Source of the DNA: Gillisella terrae
GTDB lineage: Bacteria; Pseudomonadota; Alphaproteobacteria; Rhizobiales; Rhizobiaceae
Direction of reading: 5' to 3'
Assembly: GCF_004801395.1 (NCBI RefSeq)
Contig: NZ_SSOA01000016.1
Location: 1-60,011, forward strand
DNA: 60,011 bases
Below the pieces are notes generated by a model, which worked only from the letters and a program-made list of their open reading frames with translations, ran no database searches and was not told the origin of the DNA. Shown in pieces: positions 42,495 through 51,533 of this stretch. Both the position numbers and the translations under genes were made by a program. The stretch's first letter is position 1. Each line of letters opens with the position of its first letter.

Positions 42495-43547
42495 ATGACG
42501 AAACTGGGCAAGCGTGGCAAACCAAGCCGAAAAGTGCGGCTGGAAGATATTGCAGAGCGATGCGGTGTCTCGCTGAGCACGGCATCTCGTGCCCTTGCTG
42601 GTGAAAAGGGCGTGCGCCCGGAAATTCGCAATCAAGTCATGGACATGGCGAAATCACTCAACTACGTGATTCCGGTGGCGGTGAGCTGTAAAAAAGTGGT
42701 TTTGGCTGCCAGCAGCGCGGCGATGATCGACTATGTGCGCAATCAGTTCACGGCGCAGGTGTTGGAAGGTCTTCATCAGCGGGCCGATACTTTAGGGATC
42801 GAAATCGTCACCCAGCCGATTGTTGAGCGAAGCAATATCGCTGAGTCGTTGCAAGAGGCATTGGCAGATCCAGACGTTGCGGGCTTTTTATTCCTGACTT
42901 TGGACGACGAAGAAATTTTGGCGCTGACACGCGATTTCAGCAAGCCTGTGGTGCTGATTAATGGGGATGATCCTTTGATGCGACTGTCCAGTGTCACACC
43001 GTGCAACCGCTCTGCCACGCGCATGGCAACAGAATATCTGCAAAAGCTTGGCCACACGCGCATTCTCTTCATGATGCGGCGCGGGCGGCGCACCATTGAG
43101 CGCCGTTTTGAAGGCTGGCGCGATGCCATGGTTCAAAACGGTATCAGCGATGTGCAAGACATGGTTGTCGATGTTGAAGACTGGCTCCCGGACCTTGCGT
43201 CTGATGCCATTTTTCAGCGCATTGCTGAGCGGGGGCTGGATTTTTCGGCCGTGTTGACGGCAGGTGAGAGCCTTGCGGCAGGAGCCATGGTTGGTGTGCA
43301 ACGGGCTGGTTTCACGGTGCCGAAGGACGTTTCGGTTATGGGCATGGATGACTTGCCGCAGGCCGCATTTTACAACCCGCCCTTGACCACCATTCATATT
43401 CCCATGCGCGAAATTGGGGCCTCTGCCCTTGATCTTCTGCTCGATGGCATTGGCGGCCTATCCCGGCCTGCCCGTCGTATAGAGCTTGCATGTCATATCG
43501 TTGAGCGCAAATCCACCGCAGGCGTTGCCACACCGCCTTCGCCGTGA
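42495..43547 (+). CDS. LacI-family transcriptional repressor
   Basis: 350-aa regulator. HTH at about 16-36 (LEDIAERCGVSLSTASRALAG) with the hinge helix RPEIRNQVMDMAKSLNYVI, followed by a periplasmic-binding-like effector domain with VMGMDDLPQAAFYNPPLTTIHIP at its end. Divergent from the pectin-oligomer operon, so it likely represses it until an oligomer or ketouronate signal is present. ATG has TTGAGGAC upstream. Convergent with the M24 peptidase gene, 9 bp apart. Confidence 0.9.
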   Translation: MTKLGKRGKPSRKVRLEDIAERCGVSLSTASRALAGEKGVRPEIRNQVMDMAKSLNYVIPVAVSCKKVVLAASSAAMIDYVRNQFTAQVLEGLHQRADTLGIEIVTQPIVERSNIAESLQEALADPDVAGFLFLTLDDEEILALTRDFSKPVVLINGDDPLMRLSSVTPCNRSATRMATEYLQKLGHTRILFMMRRGRRTIERRFEGWRDAMVQNGISDVQDMVVDVEDWLPDLASDAIFQRIAERGLDFSAVLTAGESLAAGAMVGVQRAGFTVPKDVSVMGMDDLPQAAFYNPPLTTIHIPMREIGASALDLLLDGIGGLSRPARRIELACHIVERKSTAGVATPPSP

Positions 43548-43556
43548 CATCACCTG

Positions 43557-44699
43557 TCACGCAAAGGGTTCGGTTGGTCCTTTGGCGGGCATCGTGAACC
43601 ATGCAGGCCCGCTTGCTGTCATGTGGACGATGTCTTCGAGGCGCAAGCCGAATTGTCCGGGCAGAACAATCATCGGCTCATTGGAAAAGCACATGCCTTC
43701 TTCGAGAGCGACGCTGTTACCACGTACGATATACGGCTCTTCATGGCCCTCAAGGCCGAGACCATGGCCTGCGCGATGCGGCAGGCCCGGCAGGCGATAA
43801 TCCGGCCCAAGACCATGGTTTAGCAGCACATCACGGGCAGCATTATCCAGACTGCCACAGGTTGCACCGATGTGAGCAGCGTCAAACACGGCCTGCTGGG
43901 CCTCCCGCTCAATCGCCCAAATCCGGGCAAAATCCTTTGTTGGCGCATCCAGCATATAGGTGCGGGTAATGTCGGAATGATAGCCATCAATGCGGCAGCC
44001 GGTGTCTACCAGCACAACATCGCCCGGCTGATAATATTGCTCGCCATCGGCCCCATGGGGCAGCGATGTGGTCTCGCCAAAAGAGACGATACAGAATGTA
44101 GAGCCATTGCTTGCGCCAAGACGTCGGTGTTCTTCATCAATAAAACGAACCACTTCCGATGCCGCTATGCCGGGCCTGATCATCGCATGGGCTTTGCGCT
44201 GAACTTCCAATGTCAGGTTCATGGCATATTGAATAATCGAGATTTCCGCAGGTGATTTCCGAAGGCGTTGGCCGCGCAGAATTGGCCCGCCATCGATCAA
44301 TCTCTCTGCACTGATGTCCCGGCTCAGTGCATGATAAACAAAAAGCGGCACGGCATCGTCAACGGCGAGCGGCATTCCTTGCGGCAATAGCGATGCGACG
44401 AGCCGTGCGCTGCTTTCATCCTCTTCCCAGACTTTTATGTCGCCGGGCACATGCGGAAGTGTTTCAACCCGGCTGCGTTCAAATCCAGGGACGATATAAA
44501 CGAGATCGGTGGCGGTGATCACAGCACCCAGCAGGCGCTCGCTGGAATGCCAGACCAGACCGGTGAAGTAGCGCAGGCTCTCGGTGGAGCCGATCAGCAC
44601 CGCGCCGATGTTCTTTTCCGCCATGGTGTTGCGCAGGGTTTCCAGCCGTTGAACGCGCTCTTCCATGGAGATTTTGGGCGCAATCTGCAGTGAGGACAT
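43557..44699 (-). CDS. M24-family aminopeptidase (Xaa-Pro dipeptidase/creatinase fold)
   Basis: 380-aa metallopeptidase. N-terminal creatinase domain (1-150), then the pita-bread catalytic domain. Metal ligands are the Asp residues in VLVDTGC and SDITRTY, the His in AGHGLGLEGHEEP, and Glu in SNEPMI and LRLEDIV; all five are present. It would cut an N-terminal residue from imported peptides. It is the last gene of the peptide ABC operon, 21 bp after the second ATPase. Confidence 0.87.
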   Translation of the reverse strand: MSSLQIAPKISMEERVQRLETLRNTMAEKNIGAVLIGSTESLRYFTGLVWHSSERLLGAVITATDLVYIVPGFERSRVETLPHVPGDIKVWEEDESSARLVASLLPQGMPLAVDDAVPLFVYHALSRDISAERLIDGGPILRGQRLRKSPAEISIIQYAMNLTLEVQRKAHAMIRPGIAASEVVRFIDEEHRRLGASNGSTFCIVSFGETTSLPHGADGEQYYQPGDVVLVDTGCRIDGYHSDITRTYMLDAPTKDFARIWAIEREAQQAVFDAAHIGATCGSLDNAARDVLLNHGLGPDYRLPGLPHRAGHGLGLEGHEEPYIVRGNSVALEEGMCFSNEPMIVLPGQFGLRLEDIVHMTASGPAWFTMPAKGPTEPFA

Positions 44700-44720
44700 G
44701 ATGTGAATTCCTTGGTTACG

Positions 44721-45695
44721 TTAAGCCCGACCTTCTTTAACCGCATGGCAGGCGACGTTGACCGTACCGGTCATGGTCATCAGCGGCATTTCTGCCTTGC
44801 AGCGGTCGTTTGCCAAGGTGCAGCGCGGATGAAACGGACAGCCAGTGGGCGGGTTCAGCGGCGATGGCATTTCGCCAACAAGCTTGATCCGCTCGCCGCG
44901 CCGATCCGGATCGGCAATCAAAGTCGCGGACAATAGCGCCTTGGTGTAGGGATGGCGCGGGTTATCAAACAGCGCCTCCACCGGGCCGCGTTCCACTGCA
45001 TGGCCCAGATACATCACCACCACATCGTCGGCGATGTGCCGCACCACGGCCAGATTGTGGGAGATGAACATCATGGTCAGATTGAGCCGGGTTTTAAGCT
45101 GTTTGAGCAGATTGAGGATCTGCGCTTGCACAGACACATCAAGCGCCGAGGTCGGCTCGTCACAGACCAGAAATTCCGGCTGAAGAATGAGGGCGCGGGC
45201 GATGCCGATGCGCTGGCGCTGACCACCGGAAAACTCATGCGGATAGCGGTCTGCGGCCTGCGGCGGCAGGCCCACCAATTCGAGCATATCGGCAACGGCT
45301 TTGCGGCGGCTGGCTTTGTCGCCAATGCCGTGAATGATCAAGCCTTCTGCAATGGAATCGCCAATGGGAAGGCGCGGGTCCAATGAGGAATAGGGGTCTT
45401 GAAACACAATTTGCAGGCGGCGGGTGGAGGTAAAATCAACACTTAGGCCGGGGCCGGCAATCTGTTTGCCATCAAAAACAATCTCGCCTGCGGTGGGGGC
45501 AAACAATCCCACCACAATGCGCGCCAGCGTGGATTTGCCACAGCCGCTTTCACCCACCACGCCCAATGTACGGCCGCGCTCAATGGTCAGGCTGATGTCG
45601 TTGACGGCATTGACATAGCCTTTGACGCGCTGAAAAGCGCCGCCCGTAACCGGGAAGGCCATTTTGATATGGTTCATTTCAACAAGAGCGCTCAT
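44721..45695 (-). CDS. peptide ABC transporter ATPase, DppF/OppF type
   Basis: 324-aa ATPase. Walker [11 protein letters not shown]-loop VFQDPYSSLDPR, signature FSGGQRQRIGIARAL, Walker B FLVCDEPTSALD, switch His in FISHNLAVV. A C-terminal Cys-rich oligopeptide extension (CPFHPRC..C) is typical of Dpp/Opp ATPases and can hold an Fe-S cluster. ATG at 45695 overlaps the dppD-like stop (ATGA). Confidence 0.92.
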   Translation of the reverse strand: MSALVEMNHIKMAFPVTGGAFQRVKGYVNAVNDISLTIERGRTLGVVGESGCGKSTLARIVVGLFAPTAGEIVFDGKQIAGPGLSVDFTSTRRLQIVFQDPYSSLDPRLPIGDSIAEGLIIHGIGDKASRRKAVADMLELVGLPPQAADRYPHEFSGGQRQRIGIARALILQPEFLVCDEPTSALDVSVQAQILNLLKQLKTRLNLTMMFISHNLAVVRHIADDVVVMYLGHAVERGPVEALFDNPRHPYTKALLSATLIADPDRRGERIKLVGEMPSPLNPPTGCPFHPRCTLANDRCKAEMPLMTMTGTVNVACHAVKEGRA

Positions 45696-46696
45696 GCTGG
45701 CTGTCCCTCGGAATAGGCCGGTGTGGTCAGCCAGCATCGACAGTGGTGGGCGTGCCCGATCTCGCTGAGTTCAGGAACCTTGCTCACGCAGCGCGGGTCA
45801 TTGGCCTCGCGCCGCAGCGTGCAGCGTGGCGCAAACAAGCAGCCCTCCGGCAAATGGGTAAGTTGCGGCACGCGCCCCTCAATCACCTCGAGCATGTCCG
45901 GCGATTGGCCAAGCACGGGTACCGAGCGCAAAAGCGCCTGCGTGTAGGGATGCTTTGGCGATTTGAACAGCGTTCTCACATCGGCCAGTTCCACCACCTG
46001 TCCGGCATACATCACAGCGACATGGTTTGCCATTTCGGCGACTACGCCAAGATCATGGGTGATCAAAATGATGGCGGTGCCGAAATCGCGTTGCAAATCG
46101 CTCATGAGATCAAGTATTTGCGCCTGAATGGTGACATCCAGTGCGGTGGTCGGCTCATCGGCAATCAACACTTCCGGCTGGCAGGCCAGTGCCATGGCAA
46201 TCATTACCCGCTGTGCCATGCCGCCTGACATTTCATGCGGATAAGCTTTCATGCGGCGTTGGGGGTCTGGAATGCCCACAGCACTCAACATGGCAATCGC
46301 CGCAGCCTCGGCCTCGCTTTTGTTCATGTTTTTATGCAGCCGATAGACCTCGGCAATCTGCCGCCCCACGGTGTGAACAGGATTGAGCGCGGATGACGGG
46401 TCTTGGAAAATCATCGAAATCCGGTTGCCGCGCACCTTGCTGGTGTCCATCGGCGACATGGTACGAAGATCGACCCCATCCAGCAGCACTTCACCACCAA
46501 CGATTTTGCCGGGGTAGGGCACAAGCCCCATGATGCTGAGTGCTGTGATTGATTTTCCGCAGCCGCTTTCACCGACGATGCAAAGGGTTTTGCCAGCTTC
46601 AAGCGAGAGAGAGACACGATCAACTGCCTGCGCTGTGCCGGATCGTGTGTCAAACCGCGTGCTGAGGTTGCGGATATCGAGAATAGGATGGGTCAT
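45692..46696 (-). CDS. peptide ABC transporter ATPase, DppD/OppD type
   Basis: 334-aa ATPase. Walker [10 protein letters not shown]-loop [19 protein letters not shown], signature [15 protein letters not shown], Walker [13 protein letters not shown], and [13 protein letters not shown]. The C-terminal CLFAPRC..C region matches the family. ATG at 46696 has GTGAGGA upstream; 23 further in-frame codons lie in dppC. Confidence 0.92.
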   Translation of the reverse strand: MTHPILDIRNLSTRFDTRSGTAQAVDRVSLSLEAGKTLCIVGESGCGKSITALSIMGLVPYPGKIVGGEVLLDGVDLRTMSPMDTSKVRGNRISMIFQDPSSALNPVHTVGRQIAEVYRLHKNMNKSEAEAAAIAMLSAVGIPDPQRRMKAYPHEMSGGMAQRVMIAMALACQPEVLIADEPTTALDVTIQAQILDLMSDLQRDFGTAIILITHDLGVVAEMANHVAVMYAGQVVELADVRTLFKSPKHPYTQALLRSVPVLGQSPDMLEVIEGRVPQLTHLPEGCLFAPRCTLRREANDPRCVSKVPELSEIGHAHHCRCWLTTPAYSEGQPA

Positions 46697-46703
46697 GCTG
46701 TCC

Positions 46704-47657
46704 TCACGTATGCAGCCGCGGATCGAGGGCGTCACGCAACCCGTCACCCAGAAGGTTGAAGCCAAGCACGGTCAGCATGATGGCAAGGCCAGGAAAGAAT
46801 ACCAGATGCGGCGCGGAGAAGATCTCGTTGCGGGCAGAGCCAAGCATGGTGCCCCATTCCGGTGTTGGTGGCTGGGCACCAAGACCCAGAAAGCTTAGGC
46901 CTGCCGCATCCAGAATGGCAGTGGCCACCCCAAGCGTTGCCAGCACCACAATGGGGGTGATGGCGTTGGGCAGCACCCGCAAGAACAGAATGCGCCATTT
47001 GCTGCCGCCCAGAACGCGCGTGGCGGCGACAAAATCAAAGGTTTTGACCGAGAGAACGCTGGCGCGGGTGACGCGCGCATAGGCAGGCACCGAGACAATG
47101 GAAATGGCCAGAAGCGCATTGCGAATGCCCGGCCCCAGCACGGCCACGATGGCAATGGCCAGCAGCAAGGACGGAAAGCCGAGGATCACATCCATGATCC
47201 GCATGATGATATTATCGACCCAGCCTCTGAAATATCCGGCAATTGCCCCCAGAAACACGCCGATGACAAGGGCTGTGGTGACGGTGGTGATGCCAATGAT
47301 CAGGCTGACGCGGGTGCCATAGAGAATGCGCGAAAAGGAATCGCGTGCGTTGCTGTCGATGCCCATAATATGCTGTGGGCGGCTGGCATCGCAGCCAAGC
47401 AGATGAATACAGGGCGGCTCGCGCCGTTTGACCTGCTCAATGCCGATCAAAACCTGATCAGGGTTATAGGGCGCAATCAAGGGTGCGAAAATCGCCACCA
47501 GAATGAGGCTGCCAATAATGAACAAGCCGACTTGACCGGAACGAAGCCGCAGCAGGCGCCCCATCGTCTTGCGCCACAAGGGAACCGGATCACCGATCAG
47601 GCCATCTTCGAGAATGGTCTCTGCAGCATTGGCCGATGCAATATTCAAACGTGTCAT
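46704..47657 (-). CDS. peptide ABC transporter permease, DppC/OppC type
   Basis: 317-aa inner-membrane permease with the N-terminal OppC-like span, about six spans in total, and the EAA-type loop FDFVAATRVLGGSKWRILFLRVLPNAITPIVV. The ending GLSFLGLGAQPPTPEWGTML is a DppC hallmark. It begins 8 bp after the DppB stop. Confidence 0.92.
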   Translation of the reverse strand: MTRLNIASANAAETILEDGLIGDPVPLWRKTMGRLLRLRSGQVGLFIIGSLILVAIFAPLIAPYNPDQVLIGIEQVKRREPPCIHLLGCDASRPQHIMGIDSNARDSFSRILYGTRVSLIIGITTVTTALVIGVFLGAIAGYFRGWVDNIIMRIMDVILGFPSLLLAIAIVAVLGPGIRNALLAISIVSVPAYARVTRASVLSVKTFDFVAATRVLGGSKWRILFLRVLPNAITPIVVLATLGVATAILDAAGLSFLGLGAQPPTPEWGTMLGSARNEIFSAPHLVFFPGLAIMLTVLGFNLLGDGLRDALDPRLHT

Positions 47658-47665
47658 GAGTGATC

Positions 47666-48745
47666 CTATTGTGGGCGAATGCGGGGATCGAGATAGGTAT
47701 AGGAGAGGTCCACCAGCAGATTGATGGCCACATAGGAAACGGCAATCATCACGGTGAAGGCCTGCACCACAGGATAGTCTCGCGCAAAAATGGCTTCCAC
47801 CAGCATGCGGCCAACGCCTGAGAGGCCAAAGACCGTTTCGGTCAAGACCGCACCACTGAGCAGCGCGCCCATTTGCAAGCCCAGAATGGTGATCACCGGC
47901 AAAAGCGCATTGCCCAGCGCGTGTTCTCGCACCACGCTTTTTTCCGGCACGCCTTTGGCGCGGGCGGTGCGCACATAATCACGCCCCAGCACATCCAGCA
48001 GCGATGAGCGGGTCATGCGGGCAATGACCGCCATGGGAATGGTGGAAAGGGCCAGAACCGGCAGGATCATGTGGCGCACAGCATCCCAGAACACGGCCCA
48101 GTTTCCGGTCACCAAGGCGTTGAGGATGTAGAAATTGGAGAAAAACTCGAGGATTCTGCTCCAACTGCTGTCCGCTGCCAATTGCCAGTGCCATACTTCA
48201 TAGAAGGGAATGGAATTGACCCCGGCCGAAAGCCGCCCCGATGGTGGAAGCCAGAAAGGCGTGCCGCGCAGCATAACCCCAAACAGATAAGCCAGCATCA
48301 GGCCTAGCCAGAACACCGGCATGGAGATACCGGCATTGGCGACGACCATGGTGCCAACATCGGCCGCAGAATTATGACGACGGGCGGCAATGACGCCAAG
48401 GCCAACACCTGTGATGGTGGCAACAATCAGCGCCAGCACCGCAAGCTCGACGGTCATTGGCAAACGCTCAACAATGATCTGAGTGACAGGCCGTGAAGAG
48501 CGGATGGATATGCCGAAATTGCCGTGCAGCATGTCGGTGACATAAATGAAAAACTGTGCTGGCAAAGGCTTGTCGAAGCCGTAGCGCGTTATGAACGCAG
48601 CACAGGTTGCGGCATTGGCTTTTTCGCCGAGCATTGCCTTGCACGGATCACCTGGAATGAGCCGGGCGAGTGCGAATGTCACAATCAGAATGCCGAAAAT
48701 AACGGGAATCGATATCAGTAAACGTTTGAATGCGTATCCGAGCAT
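47666..48745 (-). CDS. peptide ABC transporter permease, DppB/OppB type
   Basis: 359-aa inner-membrane permease. Start MLGYAFKRLLISIPVIFGILIVTFALARLIPGDP is typical DppB; the EAA loop is RDYVRTARAKGVPEKSVVREHALGNALLPVI. It is ~30 aa longer than E. coli DppB through an extra periplasmic segment around 170-215. ATG at 48745 has AGGAC upstream; the GTG five codons earlier is not needed. A 171-bp gap with a weak GC hairpin separates it from the binding protein. Confidence 0.9.
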   Translation of the reverse strand: MLGYAFKRLLISIPVIFGILIVTFALARLIPGDPCKAMLGEKANAATCAAFITRYGFDKPLPAQFFIYVTDMLHGNFGISIRSSRPVTQIIVERLPMTVELAVLALIVATITGVGLGVIAARRHNSAADVGTMVVANAGISMPVFWLGLMLAYLFGVMLRGTPFWLPPSGRLSAGVNSIPFYEVWHWQLAADSSWSRILEFFSNFYILNALVTGNWAVFWDAVRHMILPVLALSTIPMAVIARMTRSSLLDVLGRDYVRTARAKGVPEKSVVREHALGNALLPVITILGLQMGALLSGAVLTETVFGLSGVGRMLVEAIFARDYPVVQAFTVMIAVSYVAINLLVDLSYTYLDPRIRPQ

Positions 48746-48916
48746 CGCAGGTCCTATCACCGGATTTCATTGCATAAGCTATCGGGCCAGCACCGGCTGC
48801 AAAATAGATCATGCAATAAATAGAATATGTTATAGCCAATCCCGCCAATCCTGTCGGTCGGGTTGCGCTATAAACGGCCGGGCAAACGTGCCCAGCCGGA
48901 TGTGTCCGCGATGGAG

Positions 48917-50539
48917 TTACTTCTTCTTGACGTTCATCAGCCCACCCCAGAGGGATGAGAAGTAATCGAACGAGCCAGTATTGCCGACATGGGCAGGATT
49001 TGACGCATCCAGACCCGCAGCCCAAGAGACCACCACATCATTGGCATTGAAATCCGATCCGTCGGTGAATTTCACACCTTTGCGCAAATGGCAGGTCCAG
49101 ACGGTGGAATCGTCATTGGCATCACAGCTGGTGGCAAGGCCTGGGGTGATGTCGCCGCTGTCCTTGGCATAGTTGAGAAGCGTTTCGGTGATGGGTGTGC
49201 AGGCGTTCAGCGTTTCGCCGTCGGTTTCATCGCCGCAGTAGAGGCTGATTGGCTCGGCGTTTTGCATAAATACCAGCGTGTCTTTGCCGGGAATTTCATC
49301 CTGCAACAAGGGTGAGCCAAAGGGGCGCACAGATGCGTTCTTCAAGGTTGCACGGGCGGCAAAAGCGGCAGCACCATGCGCGATTGGCACCATGGGCACG
49401 TGCTGGCGAATGGCATCGTTGACGGCCGCATAAATCGGCTCGGCCTTTTTGACATCGGCAATGGTTCCGCCTTCAGTCAATCCCTTGGTAATATCGGGGA
49501 AGGTGGTGCCGAACATCTTTGATGTTTTGCCAAAGTGATAGTCGAGGAAATTGGTGATATGCGGATAGTCAGCACCCCAGCCCAGCAGGTAGAAGCCGTC
49601 GAGGCGCCCTGCGCTGGACTCGTCAATAAACTTGCCGGATTCCATCGGAACCACCTCGGCGTCAATACCAAGATTTTTCTTCAACTGGGTCTGGAACTCA
49701 ACCGCAACCACGCTGGGTTCCGGCAGGTATGAGCGGAAAACATCGCGATAATAAATCTTGGTTTTGAAGCCGTTTGGAAAACCCGCATCCGCCAATAATT
49801 TCTTGGCAGCACTGGCATCAAAACTGTACCAATCCTTGCCCGCACAGCCATTGGGCAGCGAGCAGGGGGTGAAATGCGAGGCGACAATCGAGCCTTGCGG
49901 GTAGAAATTGTCAACAATCCGCTGCCGGTCGATACCCATGGCAATGGCCTGGCGCACCTTCTCGTTGTCAAAAGGTTTTACCGTGTTGACCATGCCGAGA
50001 TAGAGGATATTCGGAGCAGGCTGCGGCAAGAATTGCAGATCGGGATCGTTTTTGACGCTGTCAAAATCGTCGGGGCTGATGTTGGTGATTTCGTCTACGG
50101 TGCCAGCGCGCAACTCATTCAGGCGGCCTGCACCGGACTGGTTCCAGCGGAACACCAGCTTGTCGAAGGCGGGCTTGTCGCCCCAGTAAGCGTCATTGCG
50201 CACCATGGTGATGGAGTCGCCACGGTTCCAGCTTTCCAGCTTGAAAGGGCCGGTGCCAATGGGGTTGTCCAACAGCTTTTTGGTCGGGCCCAATTCTTCG
50301 ATGTGCTTGGCGGGCTGAATGCCAAAGGGCACAAAGGCGGCCTTGGCCTTGAAAGCCGGATCTGGCGAGCACATGGAAAATGTCACAGTGTGCTCGTCAG
50401 TGGCGACGATGGATTTGATTTTGCCGCCATAGCTGCAATCCGGTGCCGTCAGGTTTTTACCTTCAAAAGCAAAGGCCGGATACGTGAGCAAAGCAGCAAC
50501 CGACACGGCAACGGCTCCGCCTAAAAGACGAAATTTCAT
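48917..50539 (-). CDS. peptide-type solute-binding protein (family 5), apparently circularly permuted
   Basis: 540-aa secreted binding protein. Residues 1-24 are a signal peptide (cut after PAFA). In normal family-5 proteins the mature N-terminus carries ETLL.Y, PGLA.S, W..HLRKGVKFTDG..F.A.DVV.SW, and this is followed by the I..I.A.D..TV.F segment and NPIGTGPF. Here the second block comes first (GKIKSIVATDEHTVTFSM at 39-56; NPIGTGPF at 92-99). The usual C-terminal end (HVPMVPIAHGAAAFAARATLKNASVRPFGSP, 380-410) follows. Only then comes the usual N-terminal block (ITETLLNYAKD at 450-460; CHLRKGVKFTDGSDFNANDVVVSW at 483-506; GSFDYFSSLWGGLMN ending the protein). The frame is unbroken. Eight Cys residues (35, 57, 226, 232, 435, 447, 472, 483) may form disulfides. 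First gene of the peptide operon. Confidence 0.88.
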   Translation of the reverse strand: MKFRLLGGAVAVSVAALLTYPAFAFEGKNLTAPDCSYGGKIKSIVATDEHTVTFSMCSPDPAFKAKAAFVPFGIQPAKHIEELGPTKKLLDNPIGTGPFKLESWNRGDSITMVRNDAYWGDKPAFDKLVFRWNQSGAGRLNELRAGTVDEITNISPDDFDSVKNDPDLQFLPQPAPNILYLGMVNTVKPFDNEKVRQAIAMGIDRQRIVDNFYPQGSIVASHFTPCSLPNGCAGKDWYSFDASAAKKLLADAGFPNGFKTKIYYRDVFRSYLPEPSVVAVEFQTQLKKNLGIDAEVVPMESGKFIDESSAGRLDGFYLLGWGADYPHITNFLDYHFGKTSKMFGTTFPDITKGLTEGGTIADVKKAEPIYAAVNDAIRQHVPMVPIAHGAAAFAARATLKNASVRPFGSPLLQDEIPGKDTLVFMQNAEPISLYCGDETDGETLNACTPITETLLNYAKDSGDITPGLATSCDANDDSTVWTCHLRKGVKFTDGSDFNANDVVVSWAAGLDASNPAHVGNTGSFDYFSSLWGGLMNVKKK

Positions 50540-50617
50540 ACCTTTAATCCCCAGTTTATCTGTTCGCGCCTTGGCGGCACCCTCATTTTTATGATGCGGA
50601 TAACGTGTTGTTTTTGT

Positions 50618-50644
50618 TTTTCATCTTTTCCGCGAAGATGAAAA
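50618..50644. promoter_or_regulatory. inverted repeat upstream of the binding-protein gene
   Basis: TTTTCATCTT (50618-50627) / AAGATGAAAA (50635-50644), 10-bp perfect arms with a 7-nt loop, in the 229-bp divergent interval. It may be an operator or leader hairpin for the minus-strand operon. Confidence 0.4.
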
Positions 50645-50735
50645 TTCCGTCGTTCTCATTCTCGGCTTTCGTCCGCGCCGTTGAGGTCGTCTTGACTTTG
50701 CCGCCGGGTGGCATACTGCTAAGATGTCAGACCAA

Positions 50736-50753
50736 TTGTCAAGCGGTCGACAA
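50736..50753. promoter_or_regulatory. FadR/GntR-type operator candidate
   Basis: TTGTC-AAGCGGTC-GACAA, 16 bp before the GntR ATG, has the TNGTN..NACNA dyad form of FadR-subfamily operators. A wider TGTCAGACC..GGTCGACA symmetry overlaps it. Likely the regulator's own site. Confidence 0.5.
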
Positions 50754-50768
50754 AAGGAAGAATTCTGA

Positions 50769-51533
50769 ATGACAAGCCCTCCCAAGGCCATGCAGCCTGA
50801 CACCACACCCCTTGAAAAGACCCATAGGCAGTCCCCGCATCTTGTGGAACTGCCGCCATTGGATCGCGTTCAACAGGTCAGCACTGCTATGGTTGGCTAT
50901 ATCGACAAAGCGGGTCTCAAGCGTGGGGACCGTTTGCCAACCGAGCGCGAACTGATGAATGCCCTTGGCGTGGGACGCTCCACCGTGCGCGAGGTTCTCG
51001 GGCGGTTTCAGGCGCTGGGTGTGGTGGAAACCAAAAAAGGCAGTGGCACCTATCTGCTACAACAGATCAATGCTTCCACGGTCCACATGCCGCTTCGGGT
51101 CGAGACCGATAATCTGCGCGATGCGCTGCTGCAAACGCTGGAGGTGCGCCGCGGCATTGAAGTGGAGGCCGGAGCATGGGCGGCCTTGCGCAGAACCGAG
51201 GATGATCTCAAACTGATTGAGCAAAAGCTCGATGCGATGGAGCGGGTGCATCTTGCCAAAGGCACATCGGGTAAGGAAGATCTCGCCTTTCATGTGGCGA
51301 TTTACGATGCCACCCATAATCCATTATTTGGTCAAATCCTCGCGCAGATGCGCGAGGCGTTTGAACGGTTTTGGGACAAGCCTTTTGATCGGCCGGATTT
51401 TGCCCGCCGTTCCTTTCCCTATCACCGCACGCTGTTTTGCGCGATTGCCGATCAGGATAGCGCGGCGGCCCGCAACGAAACCCTGAAAATTCTGGCCATT
51501 GTCGAAGAAGACATCAAGGAAATGTCCAAATGA
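50769..51533 (+). CDS. GntR-family (FadR subfamily) transcriptional regulator
   Basis: 254-aa regulator. Winged HTH at about 33-100 (LKRGDRLPTERELMNALGVGRSTVREVLGRFQALGVVETKKGSGTYL), then the helical FCD effector domain with metal-site residues in LAFHVAIYDATHNPLF and FPYHRTLFCAI. Divergent from the peptide importer operon and coupled by an ATGA overlap to the lyase gene, so it probably controls both. ATG with AAGGAAG upstream. Confidence 0.9.
   Translation: MTSPPKAMQPDTTPLEKTHRQSPHLVELPPLDRVQQVSTAMVGYIDKAGLKRGDRLPTERELMNALGVGRSTVREVLGRFQALGVVETKKGSGTYLLQQINASTVHMPLRVETDNLRDALLQTLEVRRGIEVEAGAWAALRRTEDDLKLIEQKLDAMERVHLAKGTSGKEDLAFHVAIYDATHNPLFGQILAQMREAFERFWDKPFDRPDFARRSFPYHRTLFCAIADQDSAAARNETLKILAIVEEDIKEMSK

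Noticed and set aside
48917..50539. Frameshift, fusion or two genes as the cause of the odd block order in the solute-binding protein
   Set aside because: The frame is single and continuous with a good signal peptide, and each family block occurs once, so a fusion of two whole proteins does not explain it. An assembly error cannot be excluded without reads.
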